Shown here: positions 9,448 to 20,008 of the stretch, in pieces
Position numbering within the stretch: position 1 is the first letter of the stretch
Layout: each line of letters opens with the position of its first letter
Assembly (NCBI GenBank): GCA_040954595.2
Contig: CM082582.2
Span: 4,650,001-4,714,000 of the forward strand
Reading direction: 5' to 3'
DNA length: 64,000 nt
DNA from: Balanoglossus misakiensis
Taxonomy: Eukaryota; Hemichordata
The notes under the pieces: model-generated
Database searches by the model: none
Seen by the model: the letters and a program-made list of their open reading frames with translations, nothing else
What the model was told of the DNA's origin: nothing
Position numbers and translations under genes: made by a program

Positions 9448-12400
9448 TGTCTGCTGACGAGACGCATGCGAACGTGGGTACCCCACGACTGAGATTGACG
9501 ACCTTGTACTACATGCAAAGTCCGTGAATGTCTTTGTATGACAGGCATGGTGTCTGCGCGAATGCATTACATACACAGGCTTTCGTAACCTGACGTTGGT
9601 GGCGTTCCACATTCTCCTCGCTTTCCAAAAGGGTAGTAGATACAAGAAAATGCCTTGATGGCATGACATATTATTGTATTTCTATTTTGGATTTAAAGGG
9701 CCAATCGGCAATATATACATACTGAATAAACATATTCATTCATTCATTCATTCATTCGTTCATTCCCCACGATGTAGATTGGATTGTAGGAGACGACCTT
9801 GTCAACAAATCCCACGGGGGTTTGCTACCTACAACGTTCATGCATGCATGTGTCTGCTGACGAGACGCATGCGAACGTGGGTACCCCACGACTGAGATTG
9901 ACGACCTTGTATAATTCCGTGAATGTCTTTGTATGACAGGCATGGTGTCTGCGCGAATGCATTACATACACAGGCTTTCGTAACCCGACGTTGGTGGCGT
10001 TCCACATTCTCCTCGCTTTCCAAAAGGGTAGTAGGTACAAGAAAATGCCTTGATGGCATGACATATTATTGTATTTCTATTTTGGATTTAAAGGGCCAAT
10101 CGGCAATATATACATACTGAATAAACATATTCATTCATTCATTCATTCATTCGTTCATTCCCCACGATGTAGATTGGATTGTAGGAGACGACCTTGTCAA
10201 CAAATCCCACGGGGGTTTACTACCTACAACGTTCATGCATGCATGTGTCTGCTGACGAGACGCATGCGAACGTGGGTACCCCACGACTGAGATTGACGAC
10301 CTTGTACTACATGCAAAGTCCGTGAATGTCTTTGTATGACAGGCATGGTGTCTGCGCGAATGCATTACATACACAGGCTTTCGTAACCTGACGTTGGTGG
10401 CGTTCCACATTCTCCTCGCTTTCCAAAAGGGTAGTAGGTACAAGAAAATGCCTTGATGGCATGACATATTATTGTATTTCTATTTTGGATTTAAAGGGCC
10501 AATCGGCAATATATACATACTGAATAAACATATTCATTCATTCATTCATTCATTCGTTCATTCCCCACGATGTAGATTGGATTGTAGGAGACGACCTTGT
10601 CAACAAATCCCACGGGGGTTTACTACCTACAACGTTCATGCATGCATGTGTCTGCTGACGAGACGCATGCGAACGTGGGTACCCCACGACTGAGATTGAC
10701 GACCTTGTACTACATGCAAAGTCCGTGAATGTCTTTGTATGACAGGCATGGTGTCTGCGCGAATGCATTACATACACAGGCTTTCGTAACCTGACGTTGG
10801 TGGCGTTCCACATTCTCCTCGCTTTCCAAAAGGGTAGTAGGTACAAGAAAATGCCTTGATGGCATGACATATGATTGTATTTCTATTTTGGATTTAAAGG
10901 GCCAATCGGCAATATATACATACTGAATAAACATATTCATTCATTCATTCATTCATTCGTTCATTCCCCACGATGTAGATTGGATTGTAGGAGACGACCT
11001 TGTCAACAAATCCCACGGGGGTTTACTACCTACAACGTTCATGCATGCATGTGTCTGCTGACGAGACGCATGCGAACGTGGGTACCCCACGACTGAGATT
11101 GACGACCTTGTACTACATGCAAAGTCCGTGAATGTCTTTGTATGACAGGCATGGTGTCTGCGCGAATGCATTACATACACAGGCTTTCGTAACCCGACGT
11201 TGGTGGCGTTCCACATTCTCCTCGCTTTCCAAAAGGGTAGTAGATACAAGAAAATGCCTTGATGGCATGACATATTATTGTATTTCTATTTTGGATTTAA
11301 AGGGCCAATCGGCAATATATACATACTGAATAAACATATTCATTCATTCATTCATTCATTCGTTCATTCCCCACGATGTAGATTGGATTGTAGGAGACGA
11401 CCTTGTCAACAAATCCCACGGGGGTTTACTACCTACAACGTTCATGCATGCATGTGTCTGCTGACGAGACGCATGCGAACGTGGGTACCCCACGACTGAG
11501 ATTGACGACCTTGTACTACATGCAAAGTCCGTGAATGTCTTTGTATGACAGGCATGGTGTCTGCGCGAATGCATTACATACACAGGCTTTCGTAACCTGA
11601 CGTTGGTGGCGTTCCACATTCTCCTCGCTTTCCAAAAGGGTAGTAGGTACAAGAAAATGCCTTGATGGCATGACATATGATTGTATTTCTATTTTGGATT
11701 TAAAGGGCCAATCGGCAATATATACATACTGAATAAACATATTCATTCATTCATTCATTCATTCGTTCATTCCCCACGATGTAGATTGGATTGTAGGAGA
11801 CGACCTTGTCAACAAATCCCACGGGGGTTTGCTACCTACAACGTTCATGCATGCATGTGTCTGCTGACGAGACGCATGCGAACGTGGGTACCCCACGACT
11901 GAGATTGACGACCTTGTATAATTCCGTGAATGTCTTGTACTATGATAGGCATGGTGTCTGCGCGAATGCATTACATACACAGGCTTTCGTAACCCGACGT
12001 TGGTGGCGTTCCACATTCTCCTCGCTTTCCAAAAGGGTAGTAGATACAAGAAAATGCCTTGATGGCATGACATATTATTGTATTTCTATTTTGTATTTAA
12101 TGGCCAATCGGCAATATATACATACTGAATAAACATATTCATTCATTCATTCATTCATTCGTTCATTCCCCACGATGTAGATTGGATTGTAGGAGACGAC
12201 CTTGTCAACAAATCCCACGGGGGTTTACTACCTACAACGTTCATGCATGCATGTGTCTGCTGACGAGACGCATGCGAACGTGGGTACCCCACGACTGAGA
12301 TTGACGACCTTGTATAATTCCGTGAATGTCTTGTACTATGACAGGCATGGTGTCTGCGCGAATGCATTACATACACAGGCTTTCGTAACCCGACGTTGGT

Positions 12401-13608
12401 GGCGTTCCACATTCTCCTCGCTTTCCAAAAGGGTAGTAGATACAAGAAAATGCCTTGATGGCATGACATATTATTGTATTTCTATTTTGGATTTAAAGGG
12501 CCAATCGGCAATATATACATACTGAATAAACATATTCATTCATTCATTCATTCATTCGTTCATTCCCCACGATGTAGATTGGATTGTAGGAGACGACCTT
12601 GTCAACAAATCCCACGGGGGTTTACTACCTACAACGTTCATGCATGCATGTGTCTGCTGACGAGACGCATGCGAACGTGGGTACCCCACGACTGAGATTG
12701 ACGACCTTGTACTACATGCAAAGTCCGTGAATGTCTTTGTATGACAGGCATGGTGTCTGCGCGAATGCATTACATACACAGGCTTTCGTAACCCGACGTT
12801 GGTGGCGTTCCACATTCTCCTCGCTTTCCAAAAGGGTAGTAGGTACAAGAAAATGCCTTGATGGCATGACATATTATTGTATTTCTATTTTGGATTTAAA
12901 GGGCCAATCGGCAATATATACATACTGAATAAACATATTCATTCATTCATTCATTCATTCGTTCATTCCCCACGATGTAGATTGGATTGTAGGAGACGAC
13001 CTTGTCAACAAATCCCACGGGGGTTTACTACCTACAACGTTCATGCATGCATGTGTCTGCTGACGAGACGCATGCGAACGTGGGTACCCCACGACTGAGA
13101 TTGACGACCTTGTACTACATGCAAAGTCCGTGAATGTCTTTGTATGACAGGCATGGTGTCTGCGCGAATGCATTACATACACAGGCTTTCGTAACCTGAC
13201 GTTGGTGGCGTTCCACATTCTCCTCGCTTTCCAAAAGGGTAGTAGGTACAAGAAAATGCCTTGATGGCATGACATATGATTGTATTTCTATTTTGGATTT
13301 AAAGGGCCAATCGGCAATATATACATACTGAATAAACATATTCATTCATTCATTCATTCATTCGTTCATTCCCCACGATGTAGATTGGATTGTAGGAGAC
13401 GACCTTGTCAACAAATCCCACGGGGGTTTACTACCTACAACGTTCATGCATGCATGTGTCTGCTGACGAGACGCATGCGAACGTGGGTACCCCACGACTG
13501 AGATTGACGACCTTGTATAATTCCGTGAATGTCTTGTACTATGATAGGCATGGTGTCTGCGCGAATGCATTACATACACAGGCTTTCGTAACCTGACGTT
13601 GGTGGCGT
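9448..13608. repeat. Tandem array of 395-403-bp units, 10.4 copies
   Basis: The anchor tgtctgctgacg recurs at 9448, 9851, 10246, 10649, 11052, 11455, 11858, 12254, 12651, 13054 and 13457. Spacings are 403, 395, 403, 403, 403, 403, 396, 397, 403 and 403. Units are about 97-99% identical. Two subtypes differ after gaccttgta: one has ctacatgcaaagtcc, the shorter one ataattcc, and the short type has variants at tcttgtactatga. Each unit contains an (ATTC)n tract, an AATAAA, the palindromes catgcatgcatg and gggtaccc, and frames of about 73 and 106 codons that are artefacts of repetition. The array ends 12 bases before the ATG of the next gene. Confidence 0.97.
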
Positions 13609-13620
13609 CAACATTTTTGT

Positions 13621-15720
13621 ATGTATGGCAATAACCATCCGCCAGCCCATTCAAACCATTTAAACTGTATAACCATGACACATCGTCCGGTCGTGATCTG
13701 CACACATGGCACTCAAGAGTTATACTCGGTCGGGTTTGATGAACTCGACCAAAAATTACCCTTCCTCGGTGGCTATGTCAGGTATAACGACGCTGATCGG
13801 ACCAATAGACGTGGAGGTAATGACAATTACATTTTGGATCTTCATACGCTAGATTTAAATATCCCGGTGGAAATATGGAAACTGTTATTCTTTTACGTGC
13901 AACACGAACACATCCCACAAGACGGATGGGTGAACGTTACCAATATATTGGAAATCACTCGTGTAGCGGACATGCTGTTAGTGCCTGGATTCATGCAAGA
14001 ACTAACGAAAGTTATTTTGATGTCTAATGACCGCGATTCTCGCGTAGATTGCTTTGCCTGTGATACGCCTGTGCACGTGAAAGCTGGACTAGAGTATTTC
14101 AAGTTCCTCGTGGAAAATTTCGGCGACAGTACACCTGTATATTCGGATTTGACAGACGCAGTTGCGTGCACTCTGGCAGCAAAGACCATTTGGATATGGC
14201 ATCATCACGTGGGCGACATTTGGGAGAAAGAACACGTGAACCGATTTGCTAAGCGACGCAAGAGTTATTTTGATATAGAACGTCATGTTTTCTATACAGT
14301 GTTGGCCTGGTTGCGAATTCGCCAAACGGACCTGTCTTCGAGACTGGACCTTCTTATCGGATTGCCTAACACAACCGCCGTATTAGAAACCGAAATTATT
14401 ACGAAGATTATGGAAGAAATTTTCAGTAATCGTGCCCAAGGTCAGGAGTGGTGGTCTAGAAGAAAGAAGACGCCGCTTCCCGTTCATCTTCACGACACTT
14501 CATTCAGGCAAGAGATAACAAACATGAGAAGAGAAAATCCAGCTGATATGACATATGTAAAAACTTCCACGTTACAATTGTCGTGCAACGAACTTACAAT
14601 CTTAAACGATTTTACAGGCAACTTTCGTAAGTTTACTATAGTAAATGAACCCGAACAAGATGGACGCGACACAGTTGAATACCTGCAGTACCTTTACGAT
14701 CTTCTGGTTTCTGACGACGACCGGTTTTTGTATTCATTTGACACGCGCAAGGGCAGAATTATATTTCGAGCAATCGACATAGGTGGAATCTCCGACCGCG
14801 ATACGGCTGGTACGTCAGAAGGTGTCCCGAGAATTGGGTGGGACTTGGTCGTGGGTTGCTCTAAGCCATTCCAGCCCCAGCTTGGGGGTGAGGGGATCGT
14901 TCAAGCAGTAAAAGTCGCGAACACGTTTTTTGTTAATTTTGGGATGACGCAATTGTACGTGTTTCACAATGATGGATATTGGTTGGTATACGACGACCCT
15001 GGTCAAGTATCCCACGTTGAAAAAATGCCGTACCTGACGCTGAAAAGCGCCCCCGGGAATACGACACGCGCGGTCAGTTATTGCGTCCGCAGAGAAGGTG
15101 AAAACAGTTTGATAATATACGCAATCGCTCGGAATAAAGAAATGTTCAGGATGCGGGTTGCGAAGGATCTGTTTCAACAAAAACTCCAAACAAGCCTAGT
15201 AACCGGAGATGACTCTGCAGAGGTATACCTTCCAATGACATATCCCGACCTGGGGTTCTGTACCAAAGAATTACCAAGTATATTCGATGTCCCCCATGTC
15301 GGGCTTGTTGTGGTGGGTGGGTTTTCATTAACTCACGACCAAGATTGGGATATGCTCGACTACCCACCCCCTTGCGTTAAATTGGAATGTCACATTTTAC
15401 ATTCTGAGAACGAAACTACCGCCGAGGTTAGTTGCAAATGGGTGAAAAAAGTGTATGTGAGTAGGCCTACGTCCGACGCCAGCCTACCGACTTGCGTACC
15501 AATATTGTGTTATGGTCCCGACAGATCGTTAAAGGGGTACGCCAGCCGTGGACAAATCACCTTATTTTCTGGAGACCGTAAATGTGCATTTACAAGGCGT
15601 GTGTTCAACTGTTATGTCATAATATTGGATTTGGTCAACGACACATTAACGCTGCAAAGACGAACCGGATTGCAAGAATACCTGCCCGACACGGATGCAC
15701 TGATACACGGCCAATGTTAG
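13621..15720 (+). CDS. BTB/BACK protein with degenerate Kelch-like C-terminus (1)
   Basis: A protein of up to 699 residues. The second in-frame ATG at 13675 places the start directly at the BTB fold and may be the true start, since the first 18 residues abut the repeat array. Residues about 20-135 follow a BTB/POZ pattern (a His-Gly strand, then LDLHTLDLNIPVEIWKLLFFYV and a helix pair ending in ADMLLVPGF). The segment around residues 215-270 resembles a BACK domain. The C-terminal half is beta-rich, with W-x-x-Y and repeated blade-like strands resembling a diverged Kelch propeller. Such proteins normally act as substrate adaptors for Cullin-3 ubiquitin ligases. A second copy of the architecture is at 38382-40466. 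Confidence 0.7.
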   Translation: MYGNNHPPAHSNHLNCITMTHRPVVICTHGTQELYSVGFDELDQKLPFLGGYVRYNDADRTNRRGGNDNYILDLHTLDLNIPVEIWKLLFFYVQHEHIPQDGWVNVTNILEITRVADMLLVPGFMQELTKVILMSNDRDSRVDCFACDTPVHVKAGLEYFKFLVENFGDSTPVYSDLTDAVACTLAAKTIWIWHHHVGDIWEKEHVNRFAKRRKSYFDIERHVFYTVLAWLRIRQTDLSSRLDLLIGLPNTTAVLETEIITKIMEEIFSNRAQGQEWWSRRKKTPLPVHLHDTSFRQEITNMRRENPADMTYVKTSTLQLSCNELTILNDFTGNFRKFTIVNEPEQDGRDTVEYLQYLYDLLVSDDDRFLYSFDTRKGRIIFRAIDIGGISDRDTAGTSEGVPRIGWDLVVGCSKPFQPQLGGEGIVQAVKVANTFFVNFGMTQLYVFHNDGYWLVYDDPGQVSHVEKMPYLTLKSAPGNTTRAVSYCVRREGENSLIIYAIARNKEMFRMRVAKDLFQQKLQTSLVTGDDSAEVYLPMTYPDLGFCTKELPSIFDVPHVGLVVVGGFSLTHDQDWDMLDYPPPCVKLECHILHSENETTAEVSCKWVKKVYVSRPTSDASLPTCVPILCYGPDRSLKGYASRGQITLFSGDRKCAFTRRVFNCYVIILDLVNDTLTLQRRTGLQEYLPDTDALIHGQC

Positions 15721-16621
15721 GCTTTACTCCTGCGAACGAACCAAACCCACATTAACGTGTTAAAGTGAAATGCAAATGGCAGAAAACAACATTCGCGAGC
15801 GAAATAATAACGAAAAAATACCACGATGTACCGGCTTTTGCACAGGCCCGATTTTCGCCCGATTTTCTAAACGTATATGACACAGAAGGGATTATTTTTT
15901 ATTAAATTGTTGTTTGGACCAACTCCTCAATGTTTTTATTTGTTGTAATGTCACTATACATTCGTGTAATGTGAATAAATGTTCCTTTTCAAACCATAAC
16001 CGTTCATGTCCCGTCGCAGTGAATGAATGAATGAACGAACGAATGATGAATGACGGAAGGAATTAATGAATGAAGGACAGAATTAATGAATGAATTTGAA
16101 GGCTGCACCAGCAAACTGGACATAGGAGATGGCGCGTGTCATCCTTTAAACTGAGAGAGCCTGTTAGTCGTAATCAGGGAGTGTGATAAGTATAAGTATA
16201 AGTGGCCGTTAGAGGGCGCGTATTCGAACAACCATGTCATGTCGCTGCAATGAATTTGAAGGCTGCACCAGCAAACTGGACATAGGGAAGTACGCTTTAT
16301 CGTTCACAAGTGTATAATTGTACATGTGAATGTCAGCGGGCACTTTGTCTACAAGGCATATCGTGTGTAAGTACTCGTTTCATGCAGGCGCATATTTGGA
16401 CATTTGACCGTTAAAGGGTGTGATAGTTATAAAAATCATTCGGGTATAAGTACGGTAATACGCGTGTCATGCGTGGGTTTTCGGTCAGCGGAAAAGGATA
16501 CGTCATGTTTGTGGACCTACATTTAACAAACATACAGACAAGAACGTGTTTTTTCCAACATATGTCTTTATTACCAGAGAATGAGCGAGACACAACGGGA
16601 TTTCTCGACATTTATAACGCC
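15721..16621. repeat. Intergenic region with a 38-bp direct repeat
   Basis: No convincing gene. A gaatgaatgaat microsatellite lies near 16020-16090. A perfect 38-base direct repeat (starting aatgaatttgaaggctgc) occurs at 16089-16126 and 16249-16286, separated by 122 bases that include a short agtataagtataagt repeat. Confidence 0.75.
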
Positions 16622-16625
16622 TTAA

Positions 16626-16974
16626 AGGGACAAAGTCTCTCTCTCGCTGCCCTTTTTTCCATTAATTATGTTTGATACAAGACACTGGTTATGTTAATGT
16701 AAATGTGGATATATAGTGAATCAATGATCAACCACACAAAACTTCCATCCCACTTGTATGATATGAGAGTAAAAACTCACCCAAAATGAATAAATGGTAA
16801 AGAACGATTATTCATTTTGGCGAGTTTTTTTCACTCTCCTGACTATAAGAGGGATGGAAGTTGTGTGTGGTTGAACGTTCATTCACTATATATCCACATG
16901 TAGAATAACAAACAGTGTCTTGTATCAAATATAATTAATGGAAAAAAGGGCAGCGAGAGAGAGACTGTGTCCCT
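16626..16974. mobile_element. Palindromic TTAA-flanked element C (MITE or origin-like)
   Basis: A 349-bp near-complete palindrome with arms of about 165 bases and a small AT-rich centre around 16795-16805. It begins AGGGACAAAG and ends CTGTGTCCCT, with TTAA immediately on both sides (16622-16625 and 16975-16978), the target duplication used by piggyBac elements. It ends about 35 bases from the stop of the FEN1-like gene. Herpesvirus lytic origins are also large AT-centred palindromes, so an origin is the alternative reading. The TTAA borders favour a piggyBac-type foldback MITE. Confidence 0.72.
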
Positions 16975-17013
16975 TTAATATCTCCATCCATTGCGGAATT
17001 TTTATACCAACCG

Positions 17014-18663
17014 TTATACCGGTTTTACAAAATTTTTCTTTTCACCCGATTCAAATGGTTCTAGAAAATAACCTGTCGACATATACCCATATTTTTTGGA
17101 CAAGAGGGGATCTTGATGTATCAATACATGTACATTTGTGTCGGCGTGACCCATATATTCAATAAGGAAAAAATTGCGACGCAAATTATATTCGAGTTTC
17201 CGTAAGAAGGTTGTATTACGTGCCCATTTTGTGACAGGAGATGGTGTTTTGGCATTGGGTCTAGAACCTGATTTAAACTTGCCAACCAGACTAACAAATT
17301 GTCCCAGTTGGTTCGGTTTAAACTCGAAAAAGTATAACGTGCCTCCCATACGAAAGCAAAAACAAGTGTTACTTCGGTTCATTTCATCTATGCGACACCG
17401 TCTTTCTCTTTCGTTGGCGTATGTGCACTGTGACATTTCTATCATAGGGAAAGGATCTTCGAAGGCACATGCACATTCTTGTAAGGCCCGACATTTTGTT
17501 TCAAACATGCGATACAAATATTCTTGTACAGCCGACGTAAATTCCGGGATGGGTTGGTGATAGTCCGATCCTGACAATGTCAATATCATCAACATGTCGA
17601 GACATAGCGACGGGTGGATAAAATGTGTGTGGTGTAGGGCTGAAAAGGCAACGCAGGCACCCTTGTTGGTTAAGTCAAGTTTGAAATCGAACGTCGGCCG
17701 TTGACTTATGAGCGTAACGTCTCCGCCACTTGAGATTAGACCCACATAAGCGTCTGTGTCGACTGACACTTGAATAATCTTCCGCGACGGAATACTACTA
17801 ACTACGGAGAGCATAATATCTGCTTCTTCCGGTACGTGTGAAATTTGAGATAAGGCCGTCTCTAGTTCTTCCCACGAGCCTTCTCCACAAAGTTTTGACC
17901 ACCAGTTGTTTGTCTGATACCTCTCGGCCGCATTGAACCCCTTTCTATTGCATAATATGTATACGCGAAATGGCAATTGCAAATATGAGTTACGCAGTCT
18001 ATCTGATAGCAGTTGCAGAAGACGAAGTCGAAACTCAGGCAACCGTAGCAGTCTTTGTAAACTACCTCTGAACGGAAACTTGACATCTCTGGGCGTCAAC
18101 TTGTTCTTTGCCATACTTACAATTTTTTTTCTATCAGATTCGTTCGAGACGGTAGACATTTCTTTGTCTAACGCAGCCAACCACCTGTTAACATCTGTTT
18201 GTTGTGCACGCTTTTCAGCTGTCGTTTTTTTGGCGAACGGTGAGCTTCCATCAAAACACAAAACTAAATCTTGCAGGCGCATATCGCTCGCGGAATCTGC
18301 ATGTTTTTCTTGCGACTGCCTTACAGTATAGGCAAAGTCAATAGTGTCCCGTAAAAAGGCTTGAACGACGTAGTCTTCCCTTTGGAGGGCCCAGACTTTG
18401 TTTTGTATATGAGAGTGTCCGTTCTCATCTCTAATTTCTTTAAGATCACCAATGATGCTCGCATCAGTGAAACAATCGCGGTAACTTTTATACTTTTCCG
18501 TAATGAAGGTGCCACTCCTGCTCAGTGGGGTGGGAATTCTGTAGAAAGTTTGCGTGCCATCCATAACGAGAACATCCCTATTTAATATAGCTTGGACTGT
18601 ATCAATGTACCCAAATGATTCTTTGTTGCATAGTTTACGCAGGAATACACTGGCGATCCCCAT
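17014..18663 (-). CDS. FEN1/XPG-type structure-specific nuclease (vhs-like superfamily)
   Basis: A 549-residue protein starting at the MGIASVF methionine at 18663. Eight codons upstream is another ATG, but the MGI start matches the FEN1 family. The acidic residues of the PIN/FEN active site are in order: Asp35 (VLVMDG), Asp138 (CFDG), Glu/Glu/Asp near 280 (PEEAD), Asp-x-Asp near 301-303 (VDTD) and Ser-Asp-Tyr near 366 (SGSDY). The family cuts DNA flaps or RNA. Herpes simplex vhs, an mRNA-degrading host shutoff factor, belongs to the same superfamily, so either DNA repair/replication or RNA decay is possible. It is divergent from the RHIM gene across about 690 bases. Confidence 0.75.
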   Translation of the reverse strand: MGIASVFLRKLCNKESFGYIDTVQAILNRDVLVMDGTQTFYRIPTPLSRSGTFITEKYKSYRDCFTDASIIGDLKEIRDENGHSHIQNKVWALQREDYVVQAFLRDTIDFAYTVRQSQEKHADSASDMRLQDLVLCFDGSSPFAKKTTAEKRAQQTDVNRWLAALDKEMSTVSNESDRKKIVSMAKNKLTPRDVKFPFRGSLQRLLRLPEFRLRLLQLLSDRLRNSYLQLPFRVYILCNRKGFNAAERYQTNNWWSKLCGEGSWEELETALSQISHVPEEADIMLSVVSSIPSRKIIQVSVDTDAYVGLISSGGDVTLISQRPTFDFKLDLTNKGACVAFSALHHTHFIHPSLCLDMLMILTLSGSDYHQPIPEFTSAVQEYLYRMFETKCRALQECACAFEDPFPMIEMSQCTYANERERRCRIDEMNRSNTCFCFRMGGTLYFFEFKPNQLGQFVSLVGKFKSGSRPNAKTPSPVTKWARNTTFLRKLEYNLRRNFFLIEYMGHADTNVHVLIHQDPLLSKKYGYMSTGYFLEPFESGEKKNFVKPV

Positions 18664-18705
18664 CTTCTCCACAGATAAATGGTGCAAAATATATGTACGG
18701 AGTTA

Positions 18706-18715
18706 CCTTTATATA
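18706..18715 (-). promoter_or_regulatory. TATA box of the FEN1-like gene
   Basis: TATATAAAGG on the minus strand, 43 bases upstream of the ATG at 18663. Confidence 0.6.
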
Positions 18716-18961
18716 ATGTTCACTGACCAGTATAACCTTGTACGACATTTCACGTTGGTATCACCAGGCGTATGTATATGCAAAGATTCCTTCTTTAATA
18801 CGCGTTTTCGTTGACGTTGGGATGGTCGGATGATAGGTGTCATGGTTGTCTTGGCTCTATTGCTGGAAATATGCTTGGATTCATCCAAGCAAGGGAACTC
18901 ACCATGCTCGTATGTGTCCATCGTAAGACACTTGTGGTAATGTGAAACATTCATAGTAACT

Positions 18962-19145
18962 TTTGCCCATAATATTATCCCAAATTCTGACGTCACATAT
19001 TGTACATGCAACGAGCACAGTTAAGGCCGTCAACAAAGTCTGTCATGACTGTTTGCCCACAACATTAGCCCAAATTCTGAGGTCACATATTGTACATGCA
19101 ACGAGCAAAGGTAAGGCCGTCAACAAAGTCTGTCATGACTGTTTG
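18962..19145. repeat. 90-bp tandem duplication with a CRE site in a divergent promoter
   Basis: Two 90-base copies begin at 18962 and 19052, with the start of a third at 19142. Copy one contains the perfect cAMP-response palindrome TGACGTCA (18988-18995). Copy two has TGAGGTCA at the equivalent place (19078-19085). It lies between the divergent FEN1-like and RHIM genes. Confidence 0.85.
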
Positions 19146-19282
19146 CCCACGAGTAAGGCCGTCAAGTAAGCTTGTAAAACCGTGTCGAATTATGGAGTCC
19201 TGTATCTCATACTTGTAATCGTTGAACGCACAAGTAAGGCCATGTCGTGAGTTGTTTTATATGCTCGTCGTGTAATCTCGCA

Positions 19283-19290
19283 TATAAAAT
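19283..19290 (+). promoter_or_regulatory. TATA box of the RHIM-protein gene
   Basis: TATAAAAT, 69 bases upstream of the ATG at 19352. It lies downstream of an earlier in-frame ATG at 19247, which supports the later start. Confidence 0.5.
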
Positions 19291-19351
19291 AGACATTGGA
19301 CGCCAAAACAGCTCCACTTTTCCATTTAGACGATCCACGAAGGTGTTTAGG

Positions 19352-20008
19352 ATGACTACCACCGGTGTATACATTAATGGACACGGCGGGTCTATTCAAA
19401 TCGGTAATGGCAATTTCATGGTAGTTAACGAAACCAAGCGTAAACGAAAGACTTGCATTGTCGTATGCGGCATGTTCAGCGTAGACGAATTGAATGCAGC
19501 TTCTTACAGGTGTGGCGCAGACTCTATATTTGTCGACGTAGGACCTTTGCAGATAGCCGGACACGACGGACTGGACGGACCAGACTTTTGTATATCGCAG
19601 TCCAGAATTTTAACAACGGTGGCGGACAAATTACGACAGTCTACCTCTCGTGTCGTTTTGACAAACATGTGTCCTGAAATAAGTCGGCACGTCTTCGCCA
19701 TGCACGAGATCGCAAGAGGCAACACTTCTATGGGTAGATACAATGATGTAACAGACTCTGCGAGGTTGTCATTTGCATGGGCTTTAAAACGGTTTTCTAG
19801 AATTGTGTACCTCGTCATGCCAAATTACGACAAGCAGAGATTCAGACGGTCTGTACGGACTATGACCCAAACTAAAGAAGAGTTCTATTGCGCACAATAC
19901 CGACAAGGCCTACTAGACCAGTTACCACGAGAACCGGGTGTAGAAGTAGTCACCGAACAAGATACAGATGTAGCACAGATAGCTCACAGAATCGTGTCTG
20001 ATTCCTAA
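19352..20008 (+). CDS. RHIM-motif protein
   Basis: A 218-residue protein starting MTTTGVYINGHGG. Residues 15-23 read IQIGNGNFM, an exact fit to the RIP homotypic interaction motif (I/V-Q-I/L/V-G-x-x-N-x-M) that drives amyloid-like assembly of RIPK1, RIPK3, ZBP1 and TRIF. A basic patch KRKRK follows at about 29-33. The remaining 180 residues look globular (alternating strands and helices, with a DVGP loop and a GHDG motif) and match no family I recognise. In mammalian herpesviruses RHIM proteins such as ICP6 and M45 suppress or redirect necroptosis; the same role here is inference. The 19247 ATG would add 35 residues but lies upstream of the TATA box. Confidence 0.72.
   Translation: MTTTGVYINGHGGSIQIGNGNFMVVNETKRKRKTCIVVCGMFSVDELNAASYRCGADSIFVDVGPLQIAGHDGLDGPDFCISQSRILTTVADKLRQSTSRVVLTNMCPEISRHVFAMHEIARGNTSMGRYNDVTDSARLSFAWALKRFSRIVYLVMPNYDKQRFRRSVRTMTQTKEEFYCAQYRQGLLDQLPREPGVEVVTEQDTDVAQIAHRIVSDS

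Noticed and set aside
9354-13705. Many repeated frames of 60-115 codons on both strands
   Set aside because: They recur once per 403-bp unit on both strands and have no family features; products of repetition.
16469-16675. 68-codon plus-strand frame
   Set aside because: Runs into the TTAA-flanked palindrome; no evidence of a gene.
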